DNA of 64,000 nt from Scolanthus callimorphus (GCA_033964015.1 JAWWUD010000099.1:1-64000), one strand, 5' to 3'. Positions 12,764 to 26,812 are shown, counted from the stretch's first letter. Numbers and translations are program-made. Notes: generated from the sequence alone by a model not told the origin.

Positions 12764-13555
12764 GTGCTAATCGTGTAATAGATTTAGGCAATGCCTAAAA
12801 GTAGAGCTCCAATAAAATCTGATGACGTTGTTGATGACGTCAGATATGTGACCATGTTGCTGTTCCTAAACACCTTTGTCGAAGTTTGGCTGTCTTACCA
12901 CCTTTCCTTCCTGAGATAGGAATTTTACTTTTATTAAATGATGACGCCATAATGACGTCACGGACTCACAGCAGGCCAGACTTATGCTGATGCATGTGTG
13001 TGTGTATAGTTAGTGTTCATTCTGACCATACTGTCGCATTCCCTCTGAATCTACACAATTTTCTGAAGTTTGTATAAGTTTGGTTCTCTTACCATTCTTC
13101 ATTCCTAAGATGTTAATTTGTCTTTACTAAATTATGACGTCATCGGTGACGTCACATCACGTGACACTGTCATCGCACTCTCCTTATCACATAGATAACT
13201 AACCTCAAGTGTGGTCCTCTGAACATTTTGCCTTTCAGAGAAATCGATGTTTTTTCTTTACGGGTGAACGTTCGCGTTCCCGCCTAAAATTTGGATACCT
13301 GTGGCGGACGGATACACACACACAATTACACTATACGTTTAGTATACAGGAATGACAAAGAAAAAATCATATCTCCGGAAAAAAAGCTCCAAATTATCCT
13401 TAGGTTAATGGGTATCTCATGCTAAAGTCACGTGAGATGACGTCACTGATAACGTCACTCAAAATGCCAAAAAAGTCTCAAACCACCAAAAGCGACTTGA
13501 TGGTTATACATATCTGTTACGACTTTTCCTTATGTATGGTGCTTCGCTCTAATAC
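12764..13555. mobile_element. CRE/E-box-rich element in intron 2 of copy B
   Basis: Intron 2 is 74 bp in copy A but about 840 bp here. The extra DNA starts GATTTAGGCAATGCCTAAAA, resembling the start of the array near 40829 (GATTTAGCCACTGGCTAAAA). It contains repeated TGACGTCA and CACGTG blocks separated by AAGTTTGG-CTTACC phrases. TAATA flanks it on both sides and may be the target duplication. No coding region is seen. Confidence 0.6.
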
Positions 13556-15097
13556 TAATAATGGACAGGAGTGACTTCCTTTGATTTTTTTTCCAGGGGC
13601 GCACATGAATCCCGCTCTTACCCTTGCACTGGCTGTCGGTCAGCGGTTTCCCTGGAGAAAGCTGCCTGTGTACGTTCTCGCGCAGTTTGTTGGCGCCTTC
13701 CTTGCCTCCCCCTGTGTTATGCTGTTTATTATGGTTTGTATGCATTGTAGGGGCGTAGCTAGGGGGTCCTGGGGTGCCTGTGACCCCCCTTCCTTTTGGA
13801 AGAAAAGTACAGTAAACATTAAAGAGCCTCTGTCAGCCTCCATTTTGTCAGCCTAGCAACATACCGAGACAGAGAAAGCATCCATTTCCATCGGCTGATT
13901 TAGCGAATGTAGTGCAATATTTTCGATTGAATTCGATAAATGAATAATAAAACTTTGTTTTTAGAAGTCTATTTCAAGATTTCTACACGTAATTCGTTGT
14001 CTGATATCGACTGAAAACAATAACAAAGGAGTGGCTGACAAGGGCTCTTTAAGAACAATATGTACCACAAATGTGACTCCCTCTCACATCTGTCTTGGAT
14101 ACGCCGGTGTTTATTTTCAAAACACCCCCTCGAGATACCCTAATGGCGTGCTATACACACTCATCTTATAGACGTTTTTAATAAGTTCTATCCGTAAAGT
14201 TCCAGACATAAACGAGAGTTATAGAAAATACTTTTCTTCGCCAGCAGCTGCGTGAAAAATCCGATGAACAAAAACAGAAAACAACCCGTCGCCTTGTGAC
14301 GAACAATTTATCTGAAAGATTTGTCTGACTGAACCTGCCCTACGGTTGTATAATCTCGAGCTCGCATACATTTGATATCAGTGAAGATTTAGCATTTACT
14401 TGATTTTGTTGCAATTTTGTCTCAAATATTCCCAAGAAAACGGAATAGATAGAGTATGGTTTAGTAAACTTTCGTTCAAATCCGTAGCTGAGAGCAAAAT
14501 CACATTTGTTAATTGGCTTCCTGCGCGCGCGGCAATGGTTGAAAAGTTCCCGCTGATTTCATCCAATCAGGGATATTCCTCGGATAGACGCCAGGGGCGG
14601 ATTTGGGGGAGGGAGAGGGGGCCGCGGCCCCTCTTTCTCGGGAGATTTTCCCATATAAATATTGTTTATTGTCTCTTATATTTTTCACGAAATTCTAGAT
14701 GCGCTAAACGAGTTTGATGGTGGTGTGCGACAGATTCTTGGCGTCAATGGAACGGCGGGTATTTGGGCGACATACCCTCAGCCGTTCCTTTCTACAGCGG
14801 GCGGATTTGGCGATCAGGTGAGAGAGGGAAGCTTGGGATTGGCATGGCCAAGTTAAAGGGGCAGTGTCATGATTTTAGGGATAAGTAGCTTTTATTTTTC
14901 CTCTTCCTTAGCAGGACAATCTAAAAGTACTCCGTCCCCTAGAGGGGGTTAATGTTATGTTATTATTATGCAGTATGTAACGTCTGGATGCTTATTTAAC
15001 ACTTCCAGCAGGGCGCGAAGGGCGTAGCCTGCAGGATGTATTGATAAAATTATATTACAAATGTCAATGTATATCTAAAAATCTCTAAGGCGAGAAA

Positions 15098-15099
<2 letters not shown>

Positions 15100-15129
<30 letters not shown>

Positions 15130-15135
15130 AAAAGA
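15100..15135 (+). repeat. GAAA microsatellite
   Basis: A run of AAGA units. The duplicated block near 16670 and unit C near 25940 have runs of different length. Confidence 0.85.
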
Positions 15136-15435
15136 AAATTGAAACTAATAAAAATCTAATAATAAAACAGAGTTCATCTGTGTTTAAATTCCTATGAGTT
15201 CTAATATTCATAGCAGTGGCTGACTTCAGGTGACTACTTTGAAGGTTCTTGCAATGTTCAGTGGGTGCTTGAAATCACAGATTTCTGCATAGCACGTCCA
15301 CTTTATTATTTTTATTATTAACTAGTAGATCGCGATAGGGGGAAGAGAAAATATGAAAACCCCATTCGTTGTGCAAATATTCCATAAATTCAGTCAAATT
15401 CACAAGAAATGAACGAAACAATCGTCTAGCTTTAA

Positions 15436-16369
15436 CCCTATTCAGACTGGGGGGGGGGGGCTTTTCGAGCCCCCCTCCAGTAAAATCCTGATTACTCTAA
15501 AACCACTGCAGCTATGATGGTGAAACTTCGTGACTTTTCCTAAAATTTATCTGGGGACATTTTGGTGTCAATGACATGTCAGTGTCAACGACCCAGTTTC
15601 CATGGCAACCACTTTTTGACATGCATGTTTTGCAAAACTCGAAAAAACGTGAATTTTTCATATTTCAAGCTTAATGTTGGACACATTGCCCAATTTATGA
15701 CTATCGGAGCTTGTACTCCTTAGTAATTTATGTACAGGCTAATTAATTTTTGACACAAAATCTTTGGGGGGGAGGGGTAGGGGGATTTTGTTCATTTTAA
15801 CATATGGTCTAAAACTAGCTCTGGGATTTACAAATTTCCTTTTAATTCAACTTTTTCAATGTCAAACACTTCTTTGATGAGTATTTTGTACATTTTGACC
15901 ATTTTTTTCTCATTGTGTAGTTATCTGAAGAGTCAAATGGAAATTAAATGAAATCCAAGATGGCGGATCCAAGATGGCGGATCCAAGATGGCGGATCCAA
16001 GATGGCGGACAATATTTTCAAAAGTCGTCATTATGACGCAAGTTTAATAAAATTTATGTGGTAATGTCATAACTTATTACATTTACATTATCTTGATGTT
16101 AATTAGTTGGCTTTTAGAGTATTATCTACCAAGTTTTGGAAGTTAATTAAAATTACTTAAAAATTGATAAAACATTGAGAATGACGTCATTGTGACGTCA
16201 CATTTTGCTCCCACGTGACAAAAATAGGTGTGGTGATTTGTCTAAGGCTCATGGTCATTGTGTGAAAGTTTGATGATCATAGCCCCAGTGGTTCCAGAGA
16301 TATAGAGGGGGGCCGAATTAGCCCCCCCCCCAGTCACAGATGGTCAAAAAAAGCCCAGTCTGGATAGGG
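15436..16369. mobile_element. piggyBac-type non-autonomous element (TTAA target)
   Basis: The 934-bp insert begins CCCTATTCAGACTGGG and ends with CCCAGTCTGGATAGGG, and TTAA lies directly outside each end (15432-15435 and 16370-16373). The empty site GCTTTAAGGGAGCC is present near 17000 and 26268. TTAA duplication with ends starting CCCT is the piggyBac signature. It holds four tandem copies of GATCCAAGATGGCG near 15955-16008 and no transposase. Confidence 0.8.
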
Positions 16370-17428
16370 TTAAGGGAGCCTGTCACTCAACTGCGCAGCT
16401 GTTCTGCGCATCTTTCAAAACAGAACAATGCGATACAACTTCCTATAATGTTGTGCGTGTAGTCATTTAGCGGGGAGTAAGAAAATGATTTTCATTTGTA
16501 CGAGCTGGCGAGGGAGAATGAAATGTTATTATTATGCAGTATGTAACGTCTGGATGCTTATTTAACACTTCCAGCAGGGCGCGAAGGGCGTAGCCTGCAG
16601 GATGTATTGATAAAATTATATTACAAATGTCAATGTATATCTAAAAATCTCTAAGGCGAGAAAAATAAATAAAGAAAGAAAGAAAGAAAGAAAGAAAAAG
16701 AAAATTGAAACTAATAAAAATCTAATAATAAAACAGAGTTCATCTGTGTTTAACTTCCTATGAGTTCTAATATTCATAGCAGTGGCTGACTTCAGGTGAC
16801 TACTTTGAAGGTTCTTGCAATGTTCAGTTGGGTGCTTGAAATCACAGATTTCTGCATAGCACGTCCACTTTATTATTTTTATTATTAACTAGTAGATCGC
16901 GATAGGGGGAAGAGAAAATATGAAAAACCCCATTCGTTGTGCAAATATTCCATAAATTCAGTCAAATTCACAAGAAATGAACGAAACAATCGTCTAGCTT
17001 TAAGGGAGCCTGTGACTCAACTGCGCAGCTGTTCTGCGCATCTTTCAAAACAGAAAATTCGTCCCGTAACGATGACCAGCAAAGGCTAAACACCTCGAAA
17101 ACAAATCGTATGCAATCCAGCTATTTCTCGATCCATATAGGATGATTTAACTAGTTTTGCTGACGAATTTGTAGTGATCGCTCTTGAAGATTCCAGTCGA
17201 CAGAGTTAGAGAGTTTCTCCGATCCCAATATGTCATGACTTCCGAAATCAGATTTGCATCACTTTTTTTTGCCCTTTTATGAGTAAACTCAGATGATCCG
17301 ATAAAATAAAGATGTCTGGTAAACCTTTGCGGGATCAGAATACTTGTTTAGGGGAAACTTGGCTTGTTTGTGGTACATAGCAACAGTAACTATGGCTTTG
17401 AATGACAGGGTCGATGCTCCCTCTTCAG

Positions 17429-18249
17429 TAGGCACAGACAGATTCTGCTCAAAAATTCTTTAAAAGTTGCCCCCAAATACCCTCAAAAGTTGCTCAAATT
17501 CGGAAAAAGTTGCTCGCAGAATTAAAGTAGTTGCTCCCCCAAAAACAGCATTTCTTCACACTTGTCGCCTGATTTATTTAAAAAATGACAATAATCAGGC
17601 TCATGTGCACTCAACTCAACAGCTACAAAAGATCAAGCAAATATTCTAAACACCATCTGGCATAATTATACTAATCAATACGGTTGATTAAAAAGAGACT
17701 TACTTGCCGGCATTCTGTTGGCTTAGTCAAAACAAAATGAGAGTTTGAAAAACTCATACAAAATACAATTAATAGCTGCAGCTACTATTTTTGAAAGAAA
17801 ACTATAACAAATAAGGAAGCCCCGGGGTTCTGTCACATTCTGCCCCCCATTTTCTCTAGCAAGTTCAATAGGGTCTTCCGCCATTTTGCTTTTGCTCTAT
17901 ATTTGGAATAACACAGGATACCCAACAAGACCATTCATATATTGAAGATACACCTCTGAGCACCCAAGACGAAAAAAGTGAGTTTTTTATTTTTATTTTT
18001 AGCAAGTTTTTTTTTAGCAAATTTTTATATTTTTAGCAAATTTTTCGCTGTGTTTTGATTTGAAATGGCAAAATGTATCAGAATATGGCCGTTTTGTTGT
18101 AAAACTTTGCTCGTAAATACTTTGCTCGTAAATACTTTGCTCGGGAAATCGAAAAAGTTCATAATTGAAAAAGTTGCTCAGAATTGAAAAAGTTGCTCAA
18201 AATTGAAAAAGTTGCTCAAAAGTTGCCGAGCAGAATCTGTCTATGCCTA
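17429..18249. mobile_element. hAT-like non-autonomous element with 8-bp duplication
   Basis: The ends are TAGGCACAGACAGATTCTGC and its near reverse complement, with CTCTTCAG duplicated outside (17421-17428 and 18250-18257). Unit C shows the unoccupied site, one base shorter, near 26678. The interior repeats AAAAAGTTGCTC many times near both ends and contains no transposase frame. Confidence 0.78.
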
Positions 18250-18394
18250 CTCTTCAGAGATGCAAATCACACCGAAGGATTAGCGAGAGAAACTGCATGG
18301 AGCTCATGTCAGTTCGTCGGAAATAGGCTTATCTGCGTTTCAAGAATCAACGGATTTGTTTTTAAACTACTTGACGTCTAAATTAATAGACCTT

Positions 18395-18515
18395 TTTACA
18401 GTTCCTCGCTCTGTTGTGATTCAAATTGGAATTCTAGCCTGAAGTCGAGTCTATAAAGGCTCGTATTCAGGCTAATTTGAATCACAATAGAGCAAGGAAC
18501 TGTGAAAAGGTGTAT
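18395..18515. mobile_element. Perfect hairpin MITE before exon 5 of copy B
   Basis: TTACAGTTCCTCGCTCTGTTG and the reverse complement AACTGTGAAAAGG end a ~120-bp palindrome centred near 18455. The same insertion occurs in copy C (26813-26940) and is absent at the matching place in copy A (near 7268), so it entered before B and C separated. Confidence 0.75.
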
Positions 18516-20024
18516 TCACATCTCTCTCACCAATCAGTTTTAGGAACTGCCCTGTTCGTAGGCTGCATCTTCGCCATTACCGACCAGAAAAACAATGCCC
18601 CTAGTAAGGCTCGACGCCAATCGTAATCGGCCTGGTAGTGTTTGTAATTGGCACTACATTTGGCTACAACTGTGGATATGCTATCAACCCCGCAAGGGAC
18701 CTGGCGCCGAGGATCTTCACCGCCCTTGCAGGGTGGGGTGGGGACGTGTTCACGTAAGTATAACGGGATACGAGACAGGAAGTGTTCGATAATCATAATC
18801 AATTTAACACCCCCCTGCCCCCAATGCTCGAGGGTACAGGCGCTTTTTCCCTGGAGGAGCGTGAAGTACACTGAATTTTCGAATTTTCGAGCATACCCGG
18901 CCCTATCCCTTATCGTGGGAAGGATTCGCAAAGCGCGCAATGGATTGTGGTCCTTCACTCGTTCCACAATCCATTGCGCGCCGCCTCGCTAATCCTTCCC
19001 ATCCCCTGCGTTCCTTGACTTTTCTACTATAGCATCCAATAGCAGTGATCATTGACCATTGACCTAAGCGACCCGGTGTGAGTCTGAATCTGAAACCCGC
19101 TTTATCTTCAATGCGGTTTTCTGTCCTCAATCACAGCGTGTATAACAACTGGGCCTGGGTACCAGTGGTGGGAGTCTGCTCGGTGGCGTCGCTGGTGCAC
19201 TTCTCTATATCGTACTAATTGATATGCATCACGTGACTCCGGACGAATCCAGCCTGCACTGAAGGAAGTGAAGGTAGAAGGCATAGGAGGCGTGGAGCTC
19301 GAGAATGTCAGCGCACAACAGAACTCTGCTTTTGTGAAGGAGGACGGTGAAGAGAACGCAATCCCAAAAGGGAAAGAAAAGTCTGTATCTCAAGACGACA
19401 ATACCACTTTGACTGCCTTTTGAATACGTACGAGCCTATTGTCGCCATGATTTACACGTGCGATCTTGCCTTCTGCGCTTGCGCGTGCACCTTCATGTGT
19501 GGACCAGGCCTTAGAGATAGAAATTCTTAACTGCTTACATTGGGGATTATGGCGGCAAAATTGCACGCTTCATTGCTTGTCATGTGGCCTTTACATCCAC
19601 TTTATTACTGGCGATATTTAGCCGCCGACAGCTCAATAAAGTTGAAAGAGTTGCGACCAGTGGCTGAGGTATGGGAAACACATGACAAGATATTTTCGGG
19701 AAATTACTTGGTGATACTGGTCGATCTAGTCGTCCAATATTTGTGAAGCTTACAACTTTACTGGACCCGAGGAAGGTTTAGAAAACGGGGCCTTACACAC
19801 ACAGAAAAATATTAATTGCAAAGATGGACAAAACGCTCTATACTTCATTTGACTTAAAGCAGCTAAATGGAGAAAACCGTGTGGTTTTGCCGCCATCCTT
19901 TGCATCTCTAAGGTAGCGATCTTGTGCTGTAACCTTGGTAACAGAAGCCTTTGAACAGAAGCCTTTGTAACAGGTATACTTTGAAAATAATGAAATGAAA
20001 TGAAGCAGATTGTAATCATAATCC

Positions 20025-20395
20025 CGAGGAAGGGAACTCCCATATTTTTGGGCGGGGGTGCTCGTCGTACCTTATAGGGTTTAAAATCAGGCCTCTGGTA
20101 CCTTTTAGGGGTAAAATTCGAAAACGTGCTTTTTTTTTCTGGTACCTCTTAGCCGGCCCGTTCTAGCAAATCAAGCAAATCACACTTGTTGGTAGCCTGA
20201 ATCTCAGACGTATTTTCCCTCGTAAAAACAACATACGCGAGAGAATTACGAGGGAAAATACGTCTTTTCGGTACCTTTTAGGGGTCAAAATCAACTAAGC
20301 GACGCCATGTTTGGTACCTTTAAGGGGTAAAATCGAACGTTTCCCGACGAGCACTCCGCCCAAAAAATAGGGGAGCCTTCCCCCGGGTTATTAAT
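20025..20395. mobile_element. GGTACC fold-back element, unit B
   Basis: Inverted ends (CCCGAGGAAGGGAACTCCC left; GGGGAGCCTTCCCCCGGG right) enclose GGTACCTTTTAGGGG-type units and a 25-bp hairpin with ACGTATTTTCCCTCGTAA. The flanks, CATAAT and TTATTAAT, resemble an 8-bp duplication. Confidence 0.7.
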
Positions 20396-21967
20396 TCCCA
20401 ATATTATTGTTAACTGTGAGCTATTGATGGTCTCTTTTCTGTTCCTTTTTATTGTCAGTTAATACATCACTTCTCACACAGGCTCTTTTGTATTTATCTT
20501 GGGCTACAGAATGGACAGCAGAAGTTTTATTGTGTTCTGTATCTTAGCTGGTTTTATCCGGTTTAATTCTGTCCGCGTTTTGTTCCTGAGATATAGATAT
20601 GGGCTTTCTGGTCGCGTCATCTTTGTTAACGTACGCCGCTCGATAGAAAAGGAGGTAGCTCCCGACTACAGTAGTCTTTCGCCTACACCTGCGAACGTGC
20701 GCAGCTGCACATATTAACTACAGAGGGCATTAAAAGTATTGTTTTCATACAATCCGTAAAAAATAACTCCCTCACATTAAAACTTACGCGTCCAATGGAA
20801 TACGGCACTAATTATAGAAGATTCTGTGGACGAGAAATGTATCCCGCAGGACAAAAAATCGTTTATCTCAGTAGGGGGCAGAGCTAAAAATCCCGTAGCT
20901 AAGAGCGTTTAGCTTTTCGTGCAGACCGATCTGCAGTTCCCAGAGGCTCGCATCATTGGAGGGGTAGACTATGTGGGGGCGGATACGACATAGGCTAGGG
21001 GAGGGGTTATATTACAGACAGACAAAAGTTTTATTTGATGTTTTATTTGATGTATTCAGTGTCACTACAAGTACACATGTCACTACGTATTTGGATCAAT
21101 GCTTATAAAATACTGTGTCCTACAGTGATATTGTCTTTCACAGGGGAGCGCTTCTTGTTTGTAGGCACAAAAGATTGCGCGGTATTTTGTTGTGGTTGTC
21201 GTGTGTGCAGAACGGTAATAAAATTCGGGGATGATAAAACATAACACAGGTCATACCAGATAAAAGCACCGCTCTTCTACGTCTCGCTGTTGACTGGCAC
21301 GTCAGAGGTAAGGAAATAAAAATAGTAAAAATAGTACGAAAGTGTAAAAGCTTGCAGTTTTCCCTGCTGTGAGAGACCTCTGCTAGCATCAGTTTAGTTT
21401 CTTTGAAATCAGTATCGTTGTCGCATTTAAAAAACTCCTTAGTATCGTAGCAGGACCGCTGAACAATCGGTTTACAGTGGTTACTACATGCATGGAACTA
21501 GTTTACAGTCTAGCCTGAGTTCGACGGCTGAAAAGAAAATCGTGTATATCTTCGTTCAGAAATGCCTAGACGAGCTGACTTTTGTCAGGCTACGAGATAT
21601 TTCATTTGTCAGGCTGAGTTATACATTTTTTACTTGAATCAAGTCGCAAATTGGAAAACATTGCATAGTGAAACAGTTTTGGTTTCAAAAATGGTGTACT
21701 TTGAATTCGTACGCTGCATCAAAAAACCCTTACACGGAACAGAAACAAAAATGTCAAAATATATCATTATGAGACAAATTGTAATTCTGATTAGCAGTGG
21801 ACCGGAATTGCCGATTTTTTCCACGGATTCGTTTGGTTTTCTTTTTTCTCCTTTTGCCATATAAGATTAAGGAAGTGTCAAAATTCGGTGCCGTCGGATT
21901 TAGGCAAACCGTCCCAGGGAATTTATGTGAGGGCAAACTGACTGTAGGTCCTGACTATAAACAAATC

Positions 21968-22322
21968 CCCCGGGGGGGACTCCCATATTTTTGGGACGGG
22001 GGTGCTCGTCGTACCTTTTAGGGTTTAAAATCAAGCCTCTGGTACCTTTTTAGGGGCTAAAATTCGAAATTTGCAATTTTTTCTAGATATGTACCTGTTA
22101 GAGTCCGTTCTAGCAAATCACACTTGTTGGTAGCCTGAATTTCAGACGTATTTTTCCTCGTAAAAAATACGAGAAAAAAATTAGGAGGGAAAGTACGTCT
22201 TGTTGGTACCTTTTAGGGGTCAAAATCATCTAAGCGACGCCATTTTAGGTACCTTTTAGGGGTAAAATCGAAAGTGCCCGACGAGCACCCCGCCGCAAAA
22301 ATATGGGAGTCCCCCTCCCGGG
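21968..22322. mobile_element. Complete GGTACC fold-back element with clean empty sites
   Basis: The 355-bp insert begins CCCCGGGGGGGACTCCCATA, ends with the inverse, and is flanked by AACAAATC on both sides (21960-21967 and 22323-22330). The matching sites in the other two units (near 11407 and 31848) have one AACAAATC and no insert. The 8-bp duplication suggests a hAT- or P-type transposase acting in trans. Confidence 0.85.
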
Positions 22323-23753
22323 AACAAATCATCTCACGAAAGTAATTTAAACCGACTTTTTATCGTCATTTACAAATGTCACATTGTAAAATTCTATTTT
22401 ACAAATTAACAAATACGTAAATAATATCAACTAATTAAGGCAATCAGGAGTTTATCGTGGATGTCGAGCTGTCGAGTATTGAATGACACTCGATGTGATT
22501 CTGAAGCGGGCCTTCGCATTCATTTGAACGCGCCGCCAATTTTTTTCCAGAATGACCGGGTAGCACTATTTCGAGATTCAAAAAATACGAAGATACAAAG
22601 AGTTCACATTTATGTTAATTATTTTCGCCTGAGTATACGCAGTCAATTTGGTGAGAACATTCCAACGGGTTTTTGCTACTATATGCGCTGATCGCAGCAA
22701 TTTCAGAAAATTAAAATATCCACAATACCGGAAAATGAACTCGAAAATCAACAATTATTTGCTGATTGAAAAACCCGAAATCTGGTTCGTATCTTTGACT
22801 ATCTTTGTATCTTGTATCTCGAAATAGTTCAACCCAGATTGACTGCGCCGCAAATAACATATGTGAAATTCGATATACCTTGTATCTTCGTACTTTTTCT
22901 CGCCCCTGCACGCCGAGTGGTCCCACATGGATGGGAGAAATGCAACTCCTTTCCATGAGCCCCTGATCCATCTTGAATAATGTGCAGGGGTGGATGCAGC
23001 AAAATGATTCTCATTTGTGGAGACCTTTGGTGGACATTCCTACGGTGGCTCAACGCTTTTCCAGCGTTGCAAAACTTCCTTATTAGGAATCTCCCTTATC
23101 TTATTTGGAAGGTGGCGAAAAAGGCAGGTAAATTCACCAAAACTTACAGATACTCGAGAAACATCATTCCGTTGGTCGCCATTTTGTTTTTGTTCCCCGC
23201 CGAGGGGCCTGAGTCGAGATTTGAGCAACACAGGCAGCCCAAAAAAGAACTGCAACGATGACACTTTCTTGATATGGAAGGGCCATGCCACCCGAACTTC
23301 TACTTCTCCAAATTCAAACTTTGAAAAAGTCGAACTGGAACCACTCCTTGTGATACCCACCTGAAAACGCAGTTTATGCTGGAGAATTTTAGTTTATCCA
23401 CAGTGTCCGGCAAGCCTATACACGAGGGATTGGGACGGTGTTGCTCTCCAGACTAAATGGCGAGAAACTTCTGGCGTGCGTCGCCACTAACTCGTGAGGC
23501 CTTAGCTGAATGCATTTCTACATTCATTTTAATTGTAAGTAATCCGGTAGCCGAATAGCATGTTCCCCAAAGTGGTGCCACCCTTATATACTATTTAACA
23601 CCCTGAAATGTTTCAGATATTCGGTTGTGGCTCCGTGGCTCAGACTGTTCTCAGCAGACAGAACAATGGTACATTTTTTCTCCATCAACTTTAGCTGGGA
23701 GTAGGAGTGACTATGGGGTATTATTGGGCTGGCGGTATATCAGGTATGTCTCG

Positions 23754-24625
23754 TGCTAATCGTGTAATAGATTTAGGCAATGCCTAAAAGCAGAGCTCCA
23801 ATAAAATCTGATGACGTTGTTGATGACGTCAGATATGTGACCATGTTGTTGTTCCTAAACACCTTTGTCGAAGTTTGGCTGTCTTACCACCTTTCCTTCC
23901 TGAGATAGGAATTTTACTTTTATTAAATGATGACGCCATAATGACGTCACAGACTCACAGCAGGCCAGACTTATGCTGATGTATGTGTGTGTATAGTTAG
24001 TGTTCATTCTGACCATACTGTCGCATTCCCTCTGCATCTTCACAATTTTCTGAATTTTGTATAAAGTTTGGTTCTCTTACCATTCTTTATTCCTTCATCA
24101 CTAGACCATGTTAGTGCATCCACTTTGTCACCAAGACAACTTTGTCGTAGTTTGGTTGTCTCCGTACTACCTATCCCTGATGATGGTGTGACGTCACACC
24201 ACGTGACACTGTCATCGCACTCTCCTTATCACATAGATAACTAACCTCAAGTTTGGTCCTCTGAACATTTTGCCTTTCAGAGAAATCGATGTTTTTTCTT
24301 TACGGGTGCACGTTCGCGTTCCCGCCTAAAATTTGGATACCTGTGGCGGACGGATACACACACATACACACACAATTACACTATACGTTTAGTATACAGG
24401 AATGACAAAGAAAAATCATATCTCCGGAAAAAAAGCTCCAAATTATCCTTAGGTTAATGGTATCTCAGGTTAATGGGTATTATTATGCTAAAGTCACGTG
24501 AGATGACGTCACTGATAACGTCACTCAAAATGCCAAAAAAGTCTCAAACCACTAAAAAGCGACTTGATGGTTATACATATCTGTTACGACTTTTCCTTAT
24601 GTATGGTGCTTCGCTCTAATACTAA
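23754..24625. mobile_element. CRE/E-box-rich element in intron 2 of copy C
   Basis: Orthologous to the insertion at 12764-13555, with the same start (GATTTAGGCAATGCC), the same TGACGTCA and CACGTG blocks, and small internal differences. Confidence 0.6.
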
Positions 24626-26812
24626 TAATGGATAGGAGTGACTTCCTTTGATTTTTTTTCCAGGGGCGCACATGAATCCCGCTCTTACCCTTGCACTGGC
24701 TGTCGGTCAGCGGTTTCCCTGGAGAAAGCTGCCTGTGTACGTTCTCGCGCAGTTTGTTGGCGCCTTCCTTGCCTCCCCCTGTGTTTACGCAGTTTATTAT
24801 GGTTTGTATGCATTGTAGGGGCGTAGCTAGAGGGTCCTGGGGTGCCTGTGACCCCCCTTCCTTTTAGAAGAAAAGTACAGTAAACATTAAGAACAATATG
24901 CACCACAAATGTGACTCCCTCACATCTGTCTTGGATACGCCGGTGTTTATTTTCAAAACACCCCCTCGAGATACCCTAATGGCGTGCTATACACACTCAT
25001 CTTATAGACGTTTTTAATAAGTTCTATCCGTAAAGTTCCAGACATAAACGAGAGTCATAGAAAATACTTTTCTTCGCCAGCAGCTGCGTGAAAAATCCGA
25101 TGAACAAAAACAGAAAACAACCCGTCGCCTTGTGACGACCAATTTTATCTGAAAGATTTTGTCTGACTGAACCTGCCCTACGGTTGTATAATCTCGAGCT
25201 CGCATACATTTGAATATCAGTGAAGATTTAGCATTTACTTGATTTTGTTGCAATTTTGTCTCAAAATATTCCCAAGAAAACGGAATGGATAGAGTAGGGC
25301 TTAGTAAACTTTCGTACAAATCCGTAGCTGAGAGCAAAATCACATTTGTTAATGGACTTTCTGCGCGCGCGCCAATGGTTGAAATTTTCCCGCTGATTTC
25401 ATCCAATCAGGAATATTCCTCGGATAGACGCCAGGGGCGGATTTGGGGGAGGGAGAGGGGGCCGCGGCCCCTCTTTCTCGGGAGATTTTCACATATAAAT
25501 ATTATTTATGTCTCTTATATTTTTCACGGAATTCTAGATGCGCTGAACGAGTTTGATGGTGGTGTGCGACAGATTCTTGGCGTCAATGGAACGGCGGGTA
25601 TTTGGGCGACATACCCTCAGCCGTTCCTTTCTACAGCGGGCGGATTTGGCGATCAGGTGAGAGAGGGAAGCTTGGGATTGGCATGGCCAAGTTAAAGGGG
25701 CAGTGTCATGATTTTAGGGATAAGTAGCTTTTATTTTTCCTCTTCCTTAGCAGGACAATCTAAAAGTACTCCGTCCCCTAGAGGGGGTTAATGTTATGTT
25801 ATTATTATGCAGTATGTAACGTCTGGATGCTTATTTAACACTTCCAGCAGGGCGCGAAGGGCGTAGCCTGCAGGATGTATTGATAAAATTATATTACAAA
25901 TGTCAATGTATATCTAAAAATCTCTAAGGCGAGAAAAATAAATAAAGAAAGAAAGAAAGAAAAATAAAATTGAAACTAATAAAAATCTAATAATAAAACA
26001 GAGTTTATCTGTGTTTAACTTCCTATGAGTTCTAATATTCATAGCAGTGGCTGACTTCAGGTGACTACTCTGAAGGTTCTTGCAATGTTCAGCTGGGTGC
26101 TTGAAATCACAGATTTCTGCATAGCACGTCCACTTTATTATTTTATTATTAACTAGTAGATCGCGATAGGGGGAAGAGAAAATATGAAAAACCCCATTCG
26201 TTGTGTAAATATTCCATAAATTCAGTCAAATTCACAAGAAATGAATCGAAACAATCGTCTAGCTTTAAGTGAGCCTGTCACCCAACTGCGCAGCTGTTCT
26301 GCGCATCTTTCAAAACAGAAAATTCGTCCCGTAACGATGACCAGCAAAGGCTAAACACCTCGAAAACAAATCGTATGCAATCCAGCTATTTCTCGATCCA
26401 TGTAGGATGATTTAACTAGTTTTGTAGTGATCGCTCTTGAAGATTCCAGTCGACAGAGTTAGAGAGTTTCTCCGATCCCAATATGTCATGACTTCCGAAA
26501 TCAGTCCGATTTGCATCAATTTTTTTTTGCCCTTTTATGAGTAAACTCAGATGATCCGATAAAATAAAGATGTCTGGTAAACCTTTGCGGGATCAATACT
26601 TGTTTAGGGGAAACTTGGCTTGTTTGTGGTACATAGCAACAGTAACTATGGCTTTGAATGACAGGGTCGATGCTCCCTCTCAGAGATGCAAATCACACCG
26701 AAGGATTAGCGAGAGAAAATGCATGGCGCTCATGTCAGTTCGTCGGAAATAGGCTTATCTGCGTTTCAAGAATCAACGGATTTGTTTTTAAACTACTTGA
26801 CGTCTAAATTAA

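Larger units (their letters stand above)
14945..17010. repeat. Direct duplication within intron 4 of copy B
   Basis: About 490 bp starting at the AATGTTAT-TATTATGCAG phrase near 14950 is repeated from about 16511 to 17000, including the GAAA microsatellite, and each is followed by AGGGAGCCTGT. Copy C has the block once (about 25795-26275). The first repeat unit was later split by the element at 15436-16369. Confidence 0.75.
12441..19423 (+). pseudogene. Aquaglyceroporin, copy B (frameshifted)
   Basis: All six exons are present: 12441-12518, 12628-12754, 13597-13733, 14699-14817, 18538-18753 and 19137-19423. Exons 1, 2 and 4 are intact. Exon 3 is 137 nt instead of 138, losing frame after the HMNPA helix near the GTGTTATGC stretch. 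Exon 5 has two 1-nt losses, one in the T run at its start and one in the AGTAAAGG stretch. Exon 6 lacks a T after CCAGTGG and one C further on. The two in exon 5 and the first in exon 6 are in homopolymers. Intron 4 is enlarged to 3.7 kb by transposons and a duplication. Either a decayed paralogue or one carrying assembly errors; multiple breaks favour decay. Confidence 0.85.
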
